34,162 nucleotides of DNA, taken from assembly GCA_045133615.1 (NCBI GenBank), contig JBGUUQ010000134.1, forward strand, positions 1 through 34,162. The letters are read 5' to 3'. The notes beneath the pieces are model-generated. The model searched no databases and was not told the DNA's origin. It was given only the letters and a program-made list of their open reading frames with translations. This DNA comes from M3 sp045133615 (lineage in GTDB: Bacteria > Bacteroidota > Bacteroidia > Bacteroidales > Muribaculaceae). The translations under genes were made by a program, and so were the position numbers. Numbering within the stretch: position 1 is the stretch's first letter; each line of letters starts with the position of its first letter. Positions 16,090-24,629 of the stretch are shown here, piece by piece.

Positions 16090-16118
16090 CAAATGTACAA
16101 AACTTACGGAATCTACAA
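16090..16118 (-). promoter_or_regulatory. promoter of the small membrane protein gene
   Basis: On the minus strand: TTG (16118-16116), 18 bases, TACATTTG (16097-16090). Start near 16085, leader of about 98 bases. Confidence 0.55.
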
Positions 16119-16174
16119 CCATACCGACACAAAATTCTTATTCTCAGTTACCAAAACTATTATTGATTTTTTAC

Positions 16175-16182
16175 TACCTTTG
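16175..16182 (+). promoter_or_regulatory. -7 element immediately before the muramidase start codon
   Basis: TACCTTTG (16175-16182) ends seven bases before ATG 16190. With the usual distance to +1, transcription would begin about 2-3 bases before the ATG. No convincing -33 TTG is present at 16152-16155. Confidence 0.45.
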
Positions 16183-16189
16183 TCATACT

Positions 16190-16957
16190 ATGCGTCACCT
16201 TATTTCTATATTGCTTATTTTGTCGACCGCCATTGATGTGTCGGCACAACTGATTTTCACCGACTCCATCTCCGAAAATGAGGAGATATTCAGCCTAAGT
16301 ATTCAGCCGGAATACGATGATTCCTATTTTGAGAATCTGCTCCTTTCGGTCGATCCCACCGCTCTTTCATCCCGTCGGCTCACCGACGATGACTACCGCG
16401 AAGTGGCGGAAGAACTTGGCATCGACGTTGCTGCGATGAAAGCGGTCGTGGAGATTGAGGCCGGGACATCCCACAAAGGCTTCACTCCCGATGGCAAGCC
16501 CATCATCAATTTCGATTTATCGATGTTTCGCATATTCGCACGTCGCCGAGGCATCGCACTCGCCCCTTACGCGAAAAGCCATGCCGTGGTATTTGCATCA
16601 GCCAACGTTCGTAAATACGGCTCCCGGCAGGCAGCTCAATATGCCCGTTTGGATGCCGCAATGACCATCGACTCAATCACGGCGATTTATGGCACATTTT
16701 GGGGAATGTTTCAAATAGGAGGCTTCAACTGGCAGAAGTGCGGAGCATCCTCTCCCGATGACTTTGTAAAACGCATGAGCCGCTCCGAACGTGAACAGCT
16801 GCATATGTTTGCCCAATTCATCACTTCATGTAATCTCGTACGCTATCTTCGCAGCCACAACTGGAGTGAATTTGCACGGCATTATAATGGACCGGGCTAT
16901 GCCCGCCACTCTTACCACACTCGACTCGCTCGTTCCTACGCCCGCCATTCAAAATAA
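16190..16957 (+). CDS. secreted N-acetylmuramidase-domain protein (peptidoglycan hydrolase)
   Basis: A 255-residue protein with signal peptide MRHLISILLILSTAIDVSAQ. Residues about 66-250 match the N-acetylmuramidase domain (former DUF3380) known from phage endolysins and bacterial wall hydrolases: AVVEIEAGTSHKGFTPDGKP holds the likely catalytic Glu90 (with Glu88 close by), followed by GTFWGMFQIGGFN and FARHYNGPGYA near the end. The family cleaves the glycan strands of peptidoglycan. The start is set at 16190, not 16163, since it opens the signal peptide and lies just after a -7 element. The middle insertion RIFARRRGIALAPYA is less conserved. Standalone gene; could remodel own wall or act on competitors. 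Confidence 0.88.
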   Translation: MRHLISILLILSTAIDVSAQLIFTDSISENEEIFSLSIQPEYDDSYFENLLLSVDPTALSSRRLTDDDYREVAEELGIDVAAMKAVVEIEAGTSHKGFTPDGKPIINFDLSMFRIFARRRGIALAPYAKSHAVVFASANVRKYGSRQAAQYARLDAAMTIDSITAIYGTFWGMFQIGGFNWQKCGASSPDDFVKRMSRSEREQLHMFAQFITSCNLVRYLRSHNWSEFARHYNGPGYARHSYHTRLARSYARHSK

Positions 16958-16990
16958 AAAAACAGGGTAGCCGATATTCGACCACCCTGT
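16951..16990 (-). terminator. pepD terminator
   Basis: ACAGGGT (16962-16968) pairs with ACCCTGT (16984-16990), with an inner CGA/TCG pair set (16972-16974 with 16978-16980). In the minus direction it runs into TTTTTTTATTTT, which overlaps the last codons and stop of the convergent muramidase gene. In the plus direction there is no T-run. Confidence 0.85.
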
Positions 16991-17021
16991 AAGATATTCA
17001 AAAAACTGATTTTGATTTTCC

Positions 17022-18479
17022 TTAATTTGCTCCTGCCACTTTCTTTAAAATGAGAGCAAGATGATCCCAGAATTTAACCACTGCCGGGATATGCATCTTC
17101 TCCGACGGAGAGTGTACGCCACGTAATGTCGGACCAAACGACACCATATCCAGATGAGGATACTTCGAGAGGAATAGTCCACATTCCAAACCGGCATGAA
17201 TAGCCTTGATAGCCGGCTTCACATTGAACAACTCTTCATATGCATCAGCAGCAATATTCATAATAGCAGAGTTCATGTTAGGTGCCCATCCGGGATAACC
17301 ATCGCCATGCGAAACAGTTGCTCCGGCCATTACAAACAAAGCCTCTACCTGACGAGCGATGTCCCACTTGCGAGATTCCACCGAACTGCGTTGGCTTGTA
17401 GTCACCAATATTTGATTGCCGTCGAGCATCTTCACAGAAGCAAGGTTGGTCGAAGTTTCCACCAATCCTTCGAGATCGTGACTCATCGAGATTACGCCAT
17501 GAGGACACGCATAGAGCGAGCGAATCAAGCGAGCCGTCGTATCGGCATCTATAGCATATTCAGGCTTTTCAGCACTCTCGATTGTGAGTTTCATCTCAGG
17601 ATCGGTAGAGTGATATTCGTTTTCTATTTCAGCCACATAATTATTGAGAGCTACCACTACCGACTCCTTATCGGCCGATTTCACTCCAAAGGTAGCGTGG
17701 GCATCGCGAGGAATTGCATTGCGAAGATTTCCACCGCCGATAGCTGTCAGTACAACATCATGTTCGAGCGAGAGGTTAAACAAGAAGCGAGCGAGCAGCT
17801 TATTAGAGTTGGCGCGACCTTCATGAATATCGCAACCGGAGTGACCTCCACTGCCGCCCACAAGGTTAAGATTGAAATAGTGGAAATCAGCAGGAGCAAG
17901 TTCACGCTTATAATCAAATGTGATAGTGGTATCAACACCGCCGGCACAGCCCACAAAGAGCTCGCCGTCATCCTCAGAATCGAGATTGAGAAGTATCGTT
18001 CCCGAAATCATTCCTTCGCCAAGATTATTGGCTCCGGTAAGACCGGTTTCTTCATCCACGGTAAAAAGAGCTTCTACCGGACCTGCTACAAGGTCCTTAT
18101 CTACCATCACTGCAAGAGCAGCAGCCATACCGATACCATTATCAGCTCCGAGCGTAGTACCATCGGCATGTACCCATTCACCGTCTACAATTGTGGTGAT
18201 AGGATTGTTTTCAAAGTCAAACGACTTGTCATTAGACTCGCACACCATATCCATGTGAGCTTGAAGTATCACGGTAGGAGCATTCTCGCATCCTGCCGAT
18301 GCGGGGCGAGACATCACTACATTTCCAATAGCGTCGGTCTTTACCGCGATGCCATGTTTTGCTGCAAAATCGAGCAAATATTGGCGTATTTTTTCTTCCT
18401 TCTTAGAAGGGCGAGGCACTTTAGTAATCTCGTCGAAAATCGACCAAATCAATGCAGGTTTTAGTTCTTTGATTGTCAT
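17022..18479 (-). CDS. pepD: aminoacyl-histidine dipeptidase (M20 family, PepD)
   Basis: A 485-residue M20 zinc dipeptidase, matching the E. coli PepD length of 485. Metal and catalytic residues are visible: His75 and Asp77 in QAHMDMV, Asp113 in LGADNGIGM, Glu143/Glu144 in VDEETGLTGA, and Asp167 in LNLDSED. The lid/dimerisation insertion begins near GGSGGHSGCDIHEGRAN. PepD is cytosolic and hydrolyses Xaa-His and other dipeptides such as carnosine. No signal peptide. Monocistronic with a terminator at 16951-16990; I did not find a consensus promoter upstream of 18479. A 422-codon open frame on the opposite strand is a shadow of its codon use. Confidence 0.95.
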   Translation of the reverse strand: MTIKELKPALIWSIFDEITKVPRPSKKEEKIRQYLLDFAAKHGIAVKTDAIGNVVMSRPASAGCENAPTVILQAHMDMVCESNDKSFDFENNPITTIVDGEWVHADGTTLGADNGIGMAAALAVMVDKDLVAGPVEALFTVDEETGLTGANNLGEGMISGTILLNLDSEDDGELFVGCAGGVDTTITFDYKRELAPADFHYFNLNLVGGSGGHSGCDIHEGRANSNKLLARFLFNLSLEHDVVLTAIGGGNLRNAIPRDAHATFGVKSADKESVVVALNNYVAEIENEYHSTDPEMKLTIESAEKPEYAIDADTTARLIRSLYACPHGVISMSHDLEGLVETSTNLASVKMLDGNQILVTTSQRSSVESRKWDIARQVEALFVMAGATVSHGDGYPGWAPNMNSAIMNIAADAYEELFNVKPAIKAIHAGLECGLFLSKYPHLDMVSFGPTLRGVHSPSEKMHIPAVVKFWDHLALILKKVAGAN

Positions 18480-18591
18480 AATGAATTAATGTATTAGAGA
18501 TGAAATTTTATGTTCATATCGCTTTACCAAAAGAGAAATAATGTTAAATTTTCTCGAATTGGCACTCTAAGTTACAAAATAAAATTTACAT

Positions 18592-18801
18592 ATGGCAAAT
18601 ATTTTAGATACCTTTCATATATTTGCATTGCAAAAACGTATTCGCGCCTTGAAAATCATATTGATTGCCATATTTTTGCTGGCTTTAGCCGTAGTAATGC
18701 TCGGTGTAAAAGTTTTTTTCGTCAAAGGCGGAAAATTTCCATCGGGTCATGTACACGATTTGCCGGCATCAAAGTCGCGAAGCAACAAAGCGAATAAATA
18801 A
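18592..18801 (+). CDS. small single-pass membrane protein with VKVFFVKGGKFPSGHV motif
   Basis: 69 residues as drawn from ATG 18592, with one membrane helix (about 21-43) followed by VKVFFVKGGKFPSGHV and a basic tail. Short Bacteroidales proteins with this helix and motif are known to me as uncharacterised. An alternative start is TTG 18649, giving a 50-residue protein MKIILIAIFLLALAVV... typical of the family; a -7 element (18618-18625) between the two starts favours it. Followed 36 bases later by the OmpH-like lipoprotein gene, probably co-transcribed. Function unknown. Confidence 0.6.
   Translation: MANILDTFHIFALQKRIRALKIILIAIFLLALAVVMLGVKVFFVKGGKFPSGHVHDLPASKSRSNKANK
18618..18625 (+). promoter_or_regulatory. 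possible -7 element inside the drawn N-terminus of the small membrane protein
   Basis: TATATTTG matches TAnnTTTG; no TTG at the -33 position. If used, the transcript would start near 18630 and the protein at TTG 18649. Confidence 0.35.
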
Positions 18802-18837
18802 AAAAATTAACCTTATACAAAAACAAAAGACATTATA

Positions 18838-19431
18838 ATGAAGAAATTAGCACTCGTTGCCAAGTCACTATTACTCATGATGACAGTAGTTACCGCATCA
18901 TGTTCGAACAACCAATCAGATAACGCAACAGCTACCAGCACTGCATCAAACGACTCTACCTCTTCTCTCAATATCCGTTTTGTCGATGGAGATTCAATCG
19001 CAGTAAACTACAATCTTGCAAAAGATCTCAGCGAACTCCAAATCCGTGCGATGAACAAAATCGAAAATGCTCAACGAGCTAAAGCACAAGAAATCCAAAA
19101 ATTCGGCACTCAAATCGAACAAAAGATGCGTTCAAACGGGTATCTTTCTGAAGCAAGTTATAATGCCGACGTTCAAAAACTCAACAAGATGCAGCAAGAT
19201 GCCGAAACTTACTTGGCCAATCTTCAACGCAACGCTCAACAAGAACTTATCCAACAACAAATACAATTAAACGATTCTATCCAATCGTTTATCAAAGACT
19301 ATAACGCAAAGAAAGGCTACGATGCAATCATCCTCCGCAGCGCCGGTCTCTATTTCAATCCCGCGCTCGACATCACTGCTGAAGTGATTGAAGGTCTTAA
19401 TGCCCGTTACAACAAAGTTGACGACAAATAA
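18838..19431 (+). CDS. OmpH/Skp-like lipoprotein
   Basis: A 197-residue protein with lipoprotein signal: hydrophobic segment and lipobox TASC with Cys22 as lipidation site. After a Ser/Thr/Asn-rich linker comes the OmpH/Skp pattern: short beta strand (IRFVDGDSIAVNYN), a long charged alpha-helical coiled coil (about 65-150, rich in Gln, Glu and Lys), and a closing strand segment GYDAIILRSAGLYFNPALDITAEVIEGLN. Skp-type chaperones hold unfolded outer-membrane proteins in the periplasm; lipid-anchored versions are common in Bacteroidales. It follows the small membrane protein gene and ends in a strong terminator. Confidence 0.88.
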   Translation: MKKLALVAKSLLLMMTVVTASCSNNQSDNATATSTASNDSTSSLNIRFVDGDSIAVNYNLAKDLSELQIRAMNKIENAQRAKAQEIQKFGTQIEQKMRSNGYLSEASYNADVQKLNKMQQDAETYLANLQRNAQQELIQQQIQLNDSIQSFIKDYNAKKGYDAIILRSAGLYFNPALDITAEVIEGLNARYNKVDDK

Positions 19432-19470
19432 TCATAAAATAGTAAAATAATTTTTCGTTTCATAATGCGA

Positions 19471-19503
19471 GAGTACCGACGTGCGTCGGTGCTCTTGTTT
19501 TTT
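19471..19503 (+). terminator. terminator after the OmpH-like gene
   Basis: GAGTACCGAC (19471-19480) pairs with GTCGGTGCTC (19485-19494), one G-T pair, loop GTGC, followed by TTGTTTTTTA. Confidence 0.9.
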
Positions 19504-19566
19504 ATTCCATTGTCGTTTGCCTGACTCTCGATGGTAACAACCTTCACAATCCCCACAAACAGCATC

Positions 19567-19610
19567 TATATAAATAACACGGTCGAGTACTCAAACGCAC
19601 TCGACCGTGT
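19567..19610 (-). terminator. terminator of the GH97 gene
   Basis: A perfect 12-bp stem ACACGGTCGAGT/ACTCGACCGTGT (19577-19588 with 19599-19610) with a 10-base loop; minus-strand continuation TTATTTATATA. Together with 19471-19503 it separates the convergent genes. Confidence 0.85.
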
Positions 19611-19643
19611 CTCACACAAAATTCAAGGGTTAGTATCAATTGA

Positions 19644-21641
19644 TTATTTCTTCGAGATGATTACTGCCGCACCACCGCTCGCCACCAAACGTAGAGGAAG
19701 CACTGATGCCGAAGTCACATCTATGTCGGTAATCTTCACAGGATATGGATTGGTCATATAGTCGGCACCTTCGCCGTCGGCAAATACTCTCGCCACATAT
19801 TCCGTATCCGGGTCGAGGAACGACAACGGCATGTCGAAATCATGTGCATTTTGACCCGTTATACTGCCCACATACCATGTATCACTATTACGATCCTTGC
19901 GTGCGATTGTCACATATTCACCGATTTCAGCTTCGGGAACAACAGTTAGTGACCAATTTGCAGGGCATCGATATAAGAATTCAAATTCAGGATGTCCTTC
20001 ATAATTCTCTATCATATCCGACGACATCTGAAGAGGGCTGAACAATACCACTGCCAATGCAAGCTGTTTGGCGCGGGTGGTACGCGGACGAGTACCGGGA
20101 AGAGATGGATTGTCGTAATTGAACGTGCCGGGGGTAAAGTCCATCGGACCTGCAAGACCGCGAGTGAAAGGCAATGTCACTGTATGTTCCGGAGGATTAC
20201 CACCATCGGGAGAGAACGCATCATATTCTTGACCGCGCACACCTTCCTGCGTCATCAAGTTGGGATATGTACGCTGCAATCCTGAAGGCATTGCCGGTTC
20301 ATGGTTATCTATCATGATGTGATACTTAGCGGCCGTTTCAAGCACCTTGCGATAATGGCGAATCACATATTGACTGCCATGTATCTCCTTCTTATCGATA
20401 CGTTTGCCCACATATCCGGTTTTTACCGTATTCACGCCAAGACGCTGATAGAATGCATACGCACTGTCCATCTGCTGCTCATAATTCGATGCAGCACCAC
20501 CGGTCTCATGATGTCCGATAAGGCGTACACCCTTCTTGCGAGCATAGTCAGCTACTGCTTCTATATCAAAATCGGGATAAGCTTTCGTATAGTTGAACAT
20601 GTGTCCGTTGACAGTCCAATCGCCATCCCATCCATAATTCCATCCCTCAACGAGAACACCATCGTATCCGTATTTGGCAGCAAAATCGATGTGGCGTAAA
20701 GCATTTTCGGTAGTAGCACCATGCTTTTCACCTTGATGCCATGTATATACTTTTTTGTGCATACCCCACCAAATACCCACATATCGGCTCGGCTCAATCC
20801 ACGATGTATCTTCAATTTTACACGGTTCGTTGAGATTAAGCATCAATCGAGAAAGAATCAAATCGCCTGGTTTTTCCGCAATAATGACAGTTCGCCACGG
20901 CGACTGCATCGGAGCATGAGAAATCACCTTCTCCCCGGTAGACCATGGGATAAGATATGAATGCAGACGAGTGGTATTATCTTCTCCGACAAGATTCATC
21001 ATCGCATAGTTGGTGAGATTGGCCTGATGGATTGTCACATACAAACTATCCGTCATTTTCATTGTCAACGGGGCACACACAGTATCGAGCTCGCTCACAA
21101 GCGACGGGCGATAAAGAGCCTCATAAAACTCATAATCCCATGGAATAGACCATGCCGTTGCATCATGAGCCAAAGAAAATTCGGTATTTTCATCCATTAT
21201 AGTCACCGAGGTGAGATTTTCCTGTTCGGGAATCACATATCTGAAACCCAACCCGTCATCAAAGACTCTGAATACTATTGAGAACTTGTGATTTTCCTCT
21301 TCAAAGTCAACCGCCATCTCGTTGTATTTATTTTCGACGGTGATTTCCTCTCCCCAAGGCTGGTCCCACGTCTCTTCAAACGATGAATGAGTCAATTTAT
21401 TTATTCGGGCATTTTGTCCGATAGTACACTCTTTCAAATCAAGAGACAAATACGACGTATCCATCACAGCCTGATTTTTATAATCGACCGTATAGAAAAT
21501 TCGTCCATCCTTTGTTCCTACATTTACGATTATTTCCCCATCCGGCGAGGACACCGAAGTGTCGACCGGTCGGCAACTGTAACAGCAAAAACCTAAAGCC
21601 GCCACAGCTATGCCCATGCTTATTCTTTTCATTGATTTCAT
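19644..21641 (-). CDS. glycoside hydrolase family 97 (SusB-like alpha-glucosidase)
   Basis: A 665-residue GH97 enzyme. The catalytic glutamates of the inverting SusB group align with identical spacing: Glu379 (GHHET), Glu448 (DNHEPAMPSG) and Glu472 (GQEYDAF), matching Glu439, Glu508 and Glu532 of Bacteroides SusB. Retaining GH97 members have Asp in place of the nucleophile, so alpha-glucoside inversion is more likely. An N-terminal beta-sandwich (about 30-280) precedes the barrel (about 285-570) and a C-terminal beta domain. The N-terminus is a secretion signal with clustered Cys (19, 20, 23), so it may be a lipoprotein. No SusC/SusD pair is next to it. Start could also be the Met at codon 4. 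Confidence 0.94.
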   Translation of the reverse strand: MKSMKRISMGIAVAALGFCCYSCRPVDTSVSSPDGEIIVNVGTKDGRIFYTVDYKNQAVMDTSYLSLDLKECTIGQNARINKLTHSSFEETWDQPWGEEITVENKYNEMAVDFEEENHKFSIVFRVFDDGLGFRYVIPEQENLTSVTIMDENTEFSLAHDATAWSIPWDYEFYEALYRPSLVSELDTVCAPLTMKMTDSLYVTIHQANLTNYAMMNLVGEDNTTRLHSYLIPWSTGEKVISHAPMQSPWRTVIIAEKPGDLILSRLMLNLNEPCKIEDTSWIEPSRYVGIWWGMHKKVYTWHQGEKHGATTENALRHIDFAAKYGYDGVLVEGWNYGWDGDWTVNGHMFNYTKAYPDFDIEAVADYARKKGVRLIGHHETGGAASNYEQQMDSAYAFYQRLGVNTVKTGYVGKRIDKKEIHGSQYVIRHYRKVLETAAKYHIMIDNHEPAMPSGLQRTYPNLMTQEGVRGQEYDAFSPDGGNPPEHTVTLPFTRGLAGPMDFTPGTFNYDNPSLPGTRPRTTRAKQLALAVVLFSPLQMSSDMIENYEGHPEFEFLYRCPANWSLTVVPEAEIGEYVTIARKDRNSDTWYVGSITGQNAHDFDMPLSFLDPDTEYVARVFADGEGADYMTNPYPVKITDIDVTSASVLPLRLVASGGAAVIISKK

Positions 21642-21686
21642 TATGAGTTTTGTTTGATCCGTTGTTTTTTGATTCTTTTTCTTTTA

Positions 21687-21694
21687 CAAAATTA
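21687..21694 (-). promoter_or_regulatory. -7 element of the GH97 promoter
   Basis: TAATTTTG on the minus strand (21694-21687), 45 bases upstream of the GH97 start; no good -33 element. The divergent gap 21642-22077 (436 bases) holds this, the rho promoter and the rho leader; 21700-21870 shows nothing else that I can name. Confidence 0.45.
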
Positions 21695-21875
21695 GCAACA
21701 AGCCGTCAAAAAGCCTACCCCGAAAACTCCACTTTACAAAAAATCTAAATTCGCACAACCGCAATACCACTATATATCAATCGTTTAGCCTTCCACCAAG
21801 GCTCATTTTATATAACTTTATTATCCCCTTTTCAACGCCGGATAATTGCAGTAATCCAACTTTTTTCGCCAAAAA

Positions 21876-21906
21876 TTTGTTTATTCAACAAATGGTGTTA
21901 ACTTTG
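21876..21906 (+). promoter_or_regulatory. rho promoter
   Basis: TTTG (21876-21879), 19 bases, TAACTTTG (21899-21906): a full consensus match. Start near 21911, giving an unusually long leader of about 166 bases. Confidence 0.75.
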
Positions 21907-21911
21907 CATCA

Positions 21912-22077
21912 TCATTAAAAGGCATTATTTATATCGTTGCACCGATTTTTTTAATCTGCAAAATGATGCCTACCAATTTCCCTTTTTAACAACAACATTT
22001 TATCAACGATACGCCTGCGCATCAACAAGCGCGGTATCTTGGATGATTATAATATCGTCATACCCATTATTATTTCT
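21912..22077 (+). promoter_or_regulatory. long 5' leader of rho, possibly structured
   Basis: Two inverted repeats interleave: AGGCAT (21920-21925) with ATGCCT (21966-21971), and TATCGTTG (21932-21939) with CAACGATA (22004-22011). They cannot form nested stems together, so they would be alternative folds or a pseudoknot. A GCGC...GCGC element lies around 22017-22032. Rho genes elsewhere are autoregulated in their leaders; here this is inference. Confidence 0.35.
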
Positions 22078-24120
22078 ATGTACAACATTTCCGATCTCAA
22101 CGCAATGAGTGAGTCTGAACTCAAAACGATTGCGGAATCCATGGGACTTAAAAAGGTCGACTCTGTTGAAAAAGACGACCTCATTTACAAAATACTCGAC
22201 CAACAAGCTATCAACGTAGCCACATCATCGGCTACGGAGAAAAAGCGTCGTAATGCCAAAGAACCAAAAGCAAAAAAAGAAAAAGTTCAACCGGCAGCGA
22301 AAAAAGACACAACAGAAGAAATCAATAATACACCGGAAGCAGTGTCAACTCCTGAGCCGATGACAGAAAATGCTCCGGCAGAACAAGTCGTGCCCGCGGA
22401 GCAACCGAAGCGTCGAGGTCGCAAATCCGAAAAAGCGCAGCAATCCTCTGTAGATGCGGAAATATCTGCCGAACAAACGAATATGGAGCCCCTCAACGAG
22501 ACTACGGCAACTGAAGAACCCGTTGTTGAAACTTCCAAGCGTCGCAATCTAAAAGAAAGCGATGACCTCACATTGACTCCGCCGTTACCTCTCAACGACA
22601 ATCAGACTCCGGAGTCAAACAACACCGATACTGCATCTACCACGGTAGAAACGACATCAGAAGTTACAGCAACTCCCGAATCAGGAAAAAACGCAGAAGC
22701 AGAATCGGAACAACAACCGACCAAGCCTAAAATGGACTTTAGTCCGAAAAATTCATCGCTGAGTTCATTCTTCCCCCGCACAGAAGGTCGCCGATTCGTT
22801 CCGCGCTCACAACGTGAAAAGGAAGAAGCGGCTGCAGCTGCGGCAATTGCTGCCGCCACCGCTCCTATCATTATCCATGAGCCGGGACAAGAGCCAAAGC
22901 CTCAACAACAGCCACAAGGCAAAAAGAAAAAAAATCGCAATAACAACAATAATAACCAACAACAGCAACAACAGCCGCAACCTCAAGAACCGCAATACAC
23001 ATTCGATGGTTTGCTCAACGCAATGGGCGTTCTTGAAGTCATGCCCGAAGGATATGGATTCCTACGCTCAAGCGACTACAACTATCTGTCGTCGCCCGAC
23101 GATATATATGTGACACAAGCACAAATCAAGCAGTACGGACTGAAAGCCGGCGATGTTGTGGAATGTACGATTCGTCCCCCAAAAGAAGGGGAAAAATACT
23201 TCCCGATGAGTGCTGTTGACCGCGTAAACGGACGTTCACCCGAATACATCCGCGACCGCGTGCCTTTCGAGCATCTGACTCCGCTCTTCCCCGACGAAAA
23301 ATTCGACCTCACCTCCGGCCGTTCGTGCAATCTGTCTACACGCGTTGTCGATATGTTCTCTCCTATCGGTAAAGGACAGCGCGCACTCATCGTTGCACCG
23401 CCCAAAACCGGTAAAACCATCCTTCTTAAGGATATAGCCAATGCGATTGCAGAAAATCATCCCGACACTTATATCATCATCCTTCTCATCGACGAACGTC
23501 CCGAAGAAGTGACTGATATGAGTCGCTCGGTAAACGCCGAAGTCATCGCCTCTACATTCGATGAACCTGCCGACCGCCATGTAAAGATTGCATCAATCGT
23601 ACTCGAAAAAGCCAAACGCATGGTTGAATGCGGACACGACGTAGTTATTCTTCTTGATTCAATCACCCGTCTTGCACGTGCCTACAACACCGTATCCCCT
23701 GCTTCCGGAAAGATTCTCTCCGGTGGTGTGGATGCCAATGCGCTTCAAAAGCCGAAGCGATTCTTCGGTGCGGCTCGCAATATCGAAAACGGAGGTTCGC
23801 TCACCATCATCGCCACAGCATTGACCGAAACATCTTCAAAGATGGACGAAGTAATCTTCGAAGAATTTAAGGGAACCGGCAACATGGAATTGCAACTCGA
23901 TCGCAAATTGTCGAACAAACGCATATTCCCGGCTGTCGACATTATGGCCTCATCCACACGCCGCGACGACCTTCTCCTTCGTCCCGAAACTCTCAATCGC
24001 ATGTGGATTTTACGTCGATTCCTGTCCGACCGCAATTCCATCGAAGCAATGGAATTCATCAAAGACCGCATGGAACGCACATCGGACAACGACGAACTTC
24101 TTCGCACAATGGGTGACTAA
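22078..24120 (+). CDS. rho: transcription termination factor Rho with long disordered insert
   Basis: A 680-residue hexameric RNA helicase that terminates transcription. The start is at 22078 (MYNISDLNAMSESEL), which fits the Rho N-terminal helical domain; the upstream ATG 22039 would add 13 unrelated residues. Residues about 60-305 are a low-complexity insert, first Glu/Thr/Pro/Ala-rich, then Lys/Asn and Gln/Asn runs. The cold-shock RNA-binding domain follows (YGFLR, DDIYVTQAQIKQYGL), then the ATPase with Walker A APPKTGKT (Lys446), Walker B VVILLDSITRLARAYN and the Q/R loops. E. coli Rho is 419 residues, so the insert explains the extra length. It heads the rho-ybaK-aroC-radical SAM cluster. 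Confidence 0.97.
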   Translation: MYNISDLNAMSESELKTIAESMGLKKVDSVEKDDLIYKILDQQAINVATSSATEKKRRNAKEPKAKKEKVQPAAKKDTTEEINNTPEAVSTPEPMTENAPAEQVVPAEQPKRRGRKSEKAQQSSVDAEISAEQTNMEPLNETTATEEPVVETSKRRNLKESDDLTLTPPLPLNDNQTPESNNTDTASTTVETTSEVTATPESGKNAEAESEQQPTKPKMDFSPKNSSLSSFFPRTEGRRFVPRSQREKEEAAAAAAIAAATAPIIIHEPGQEPKPQQQPQGKKKKNRNNNNNNQQQQQQPQPQEPQYTFDGLLNAMGVLEVMPEGYGFLRSSDYNYLSSPDDIYVTQAQIKQYGLKAGDVVECTIRPPKEGEKYFPMSAVDRVNGRSPEYIRDRVPFEHLTPLFPDEKFDLTSGRSCNLSTRVVDMFSPIGKGQRALIVAPPKTGKTILLKDIANAIAENHPDTYIIILLIDERPEEVTDMSRSVNAEVIASTFDEPADRHVKIASIVLEKAKRMVECGHDVVILLDSITRLARAYNTVSPASGKILSGGVDANALQKPKRFFGAARNIENGGSLTIIATALTETSSKMDEVIFEEFKGTGNMELQLDRKLSNKRIFPAVDIMASSTRRDDLLLRPETLNRMWILRRFLSDRNSIEAMEFIKDRMERTSDNDELLRTMGD

Positions 24121-24131
24121 CAACATTACCA

Positions 24132-24629
24132 ATGGCTTCTATACATAAAACCAATGTAGCCCGATTGCTCGACAAGGCCAAAATTCCATACGAACTTGTG
24201 CCTTACACCGTCGATGAAAACAATCTTGCTGCCGACCATGTAGCCGAAGAACTTGGTGAAGATATAAACCAAGTATTCAAAACGCTCGTGCTCCACGGCG
24301 ACAAATGCGGATATTTCGTATGCGTCGTTCCCGGCAACGCTGAAGTCGACCTCAAGGCTGCCGCTCGTGCAGCCGGAGCAAAAAAAGCGGAAATGATACC
24401 TATGAAAGAATTATTACCGCTCACCGGATATATCCGCGGAGGTTGCTCGCCTATTGGTATGAAAAAGCCGTTTCCCACATATTTCCACACCACAGCTCTC
24501 GACTACGACACTATCTTTGTCAGCGCCGGACAGCGTGGTTTGCAACTAAAAATATCTCCAAAGGCACTTATCGATTACGTACGTGCCACAGTAGTTCCAT
24601 TAACCGCTACACTCAAAGAAGATGAATAG
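24132..24629 (+). CDS. ybaK: Cys-tRNA(Pro)/Cys-tRNA deacylase, YbaK/EbsC family
   Basis: A 165-residue editing enzyme that hydrolyses Cys mischarged on tRNA-Pro made by ProRS. The conserved Lys50 in QVFKTLV, the VPGNAEVDLKAAARAAGAKK region and GGCSPIGMKKPFPTYF with the GxxPxG-type loop match YbaK. Length matches the usual ~155-165. It begins 11 bases after rho and overlaps aroC by eight bases, so it is within the operon. Confidence 0.94.
   Translation: MASIHKTNVARLLDKAKIPYELVPYTVDENNLAADHVAEELGEDINQVFKTLVLHGDKCGYFVCVVPGNAEVDLKAAARAAGAKKAEMIPMKELLPLTGYIRGGCSPIGMKKPFPTYFHTTALDYDTIFVSAGQRGLQLKISPKALIDYVRATVVPLTATLKEDE

Noticed and set aside
17196..18464. 422-codon open frame opposite pepD
   Set aside because: Exact antisense shadow of a well-supported gene; composition has no recognisable domain, and it arises from codon bias on the other strand.
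22930..22990. AAC/CAA trinucleotide run as a possible phase-variation repeat
   Set aside because: It is in frame within Rho, and a gain or loss of triplets would only change linker length, not switch the gene.
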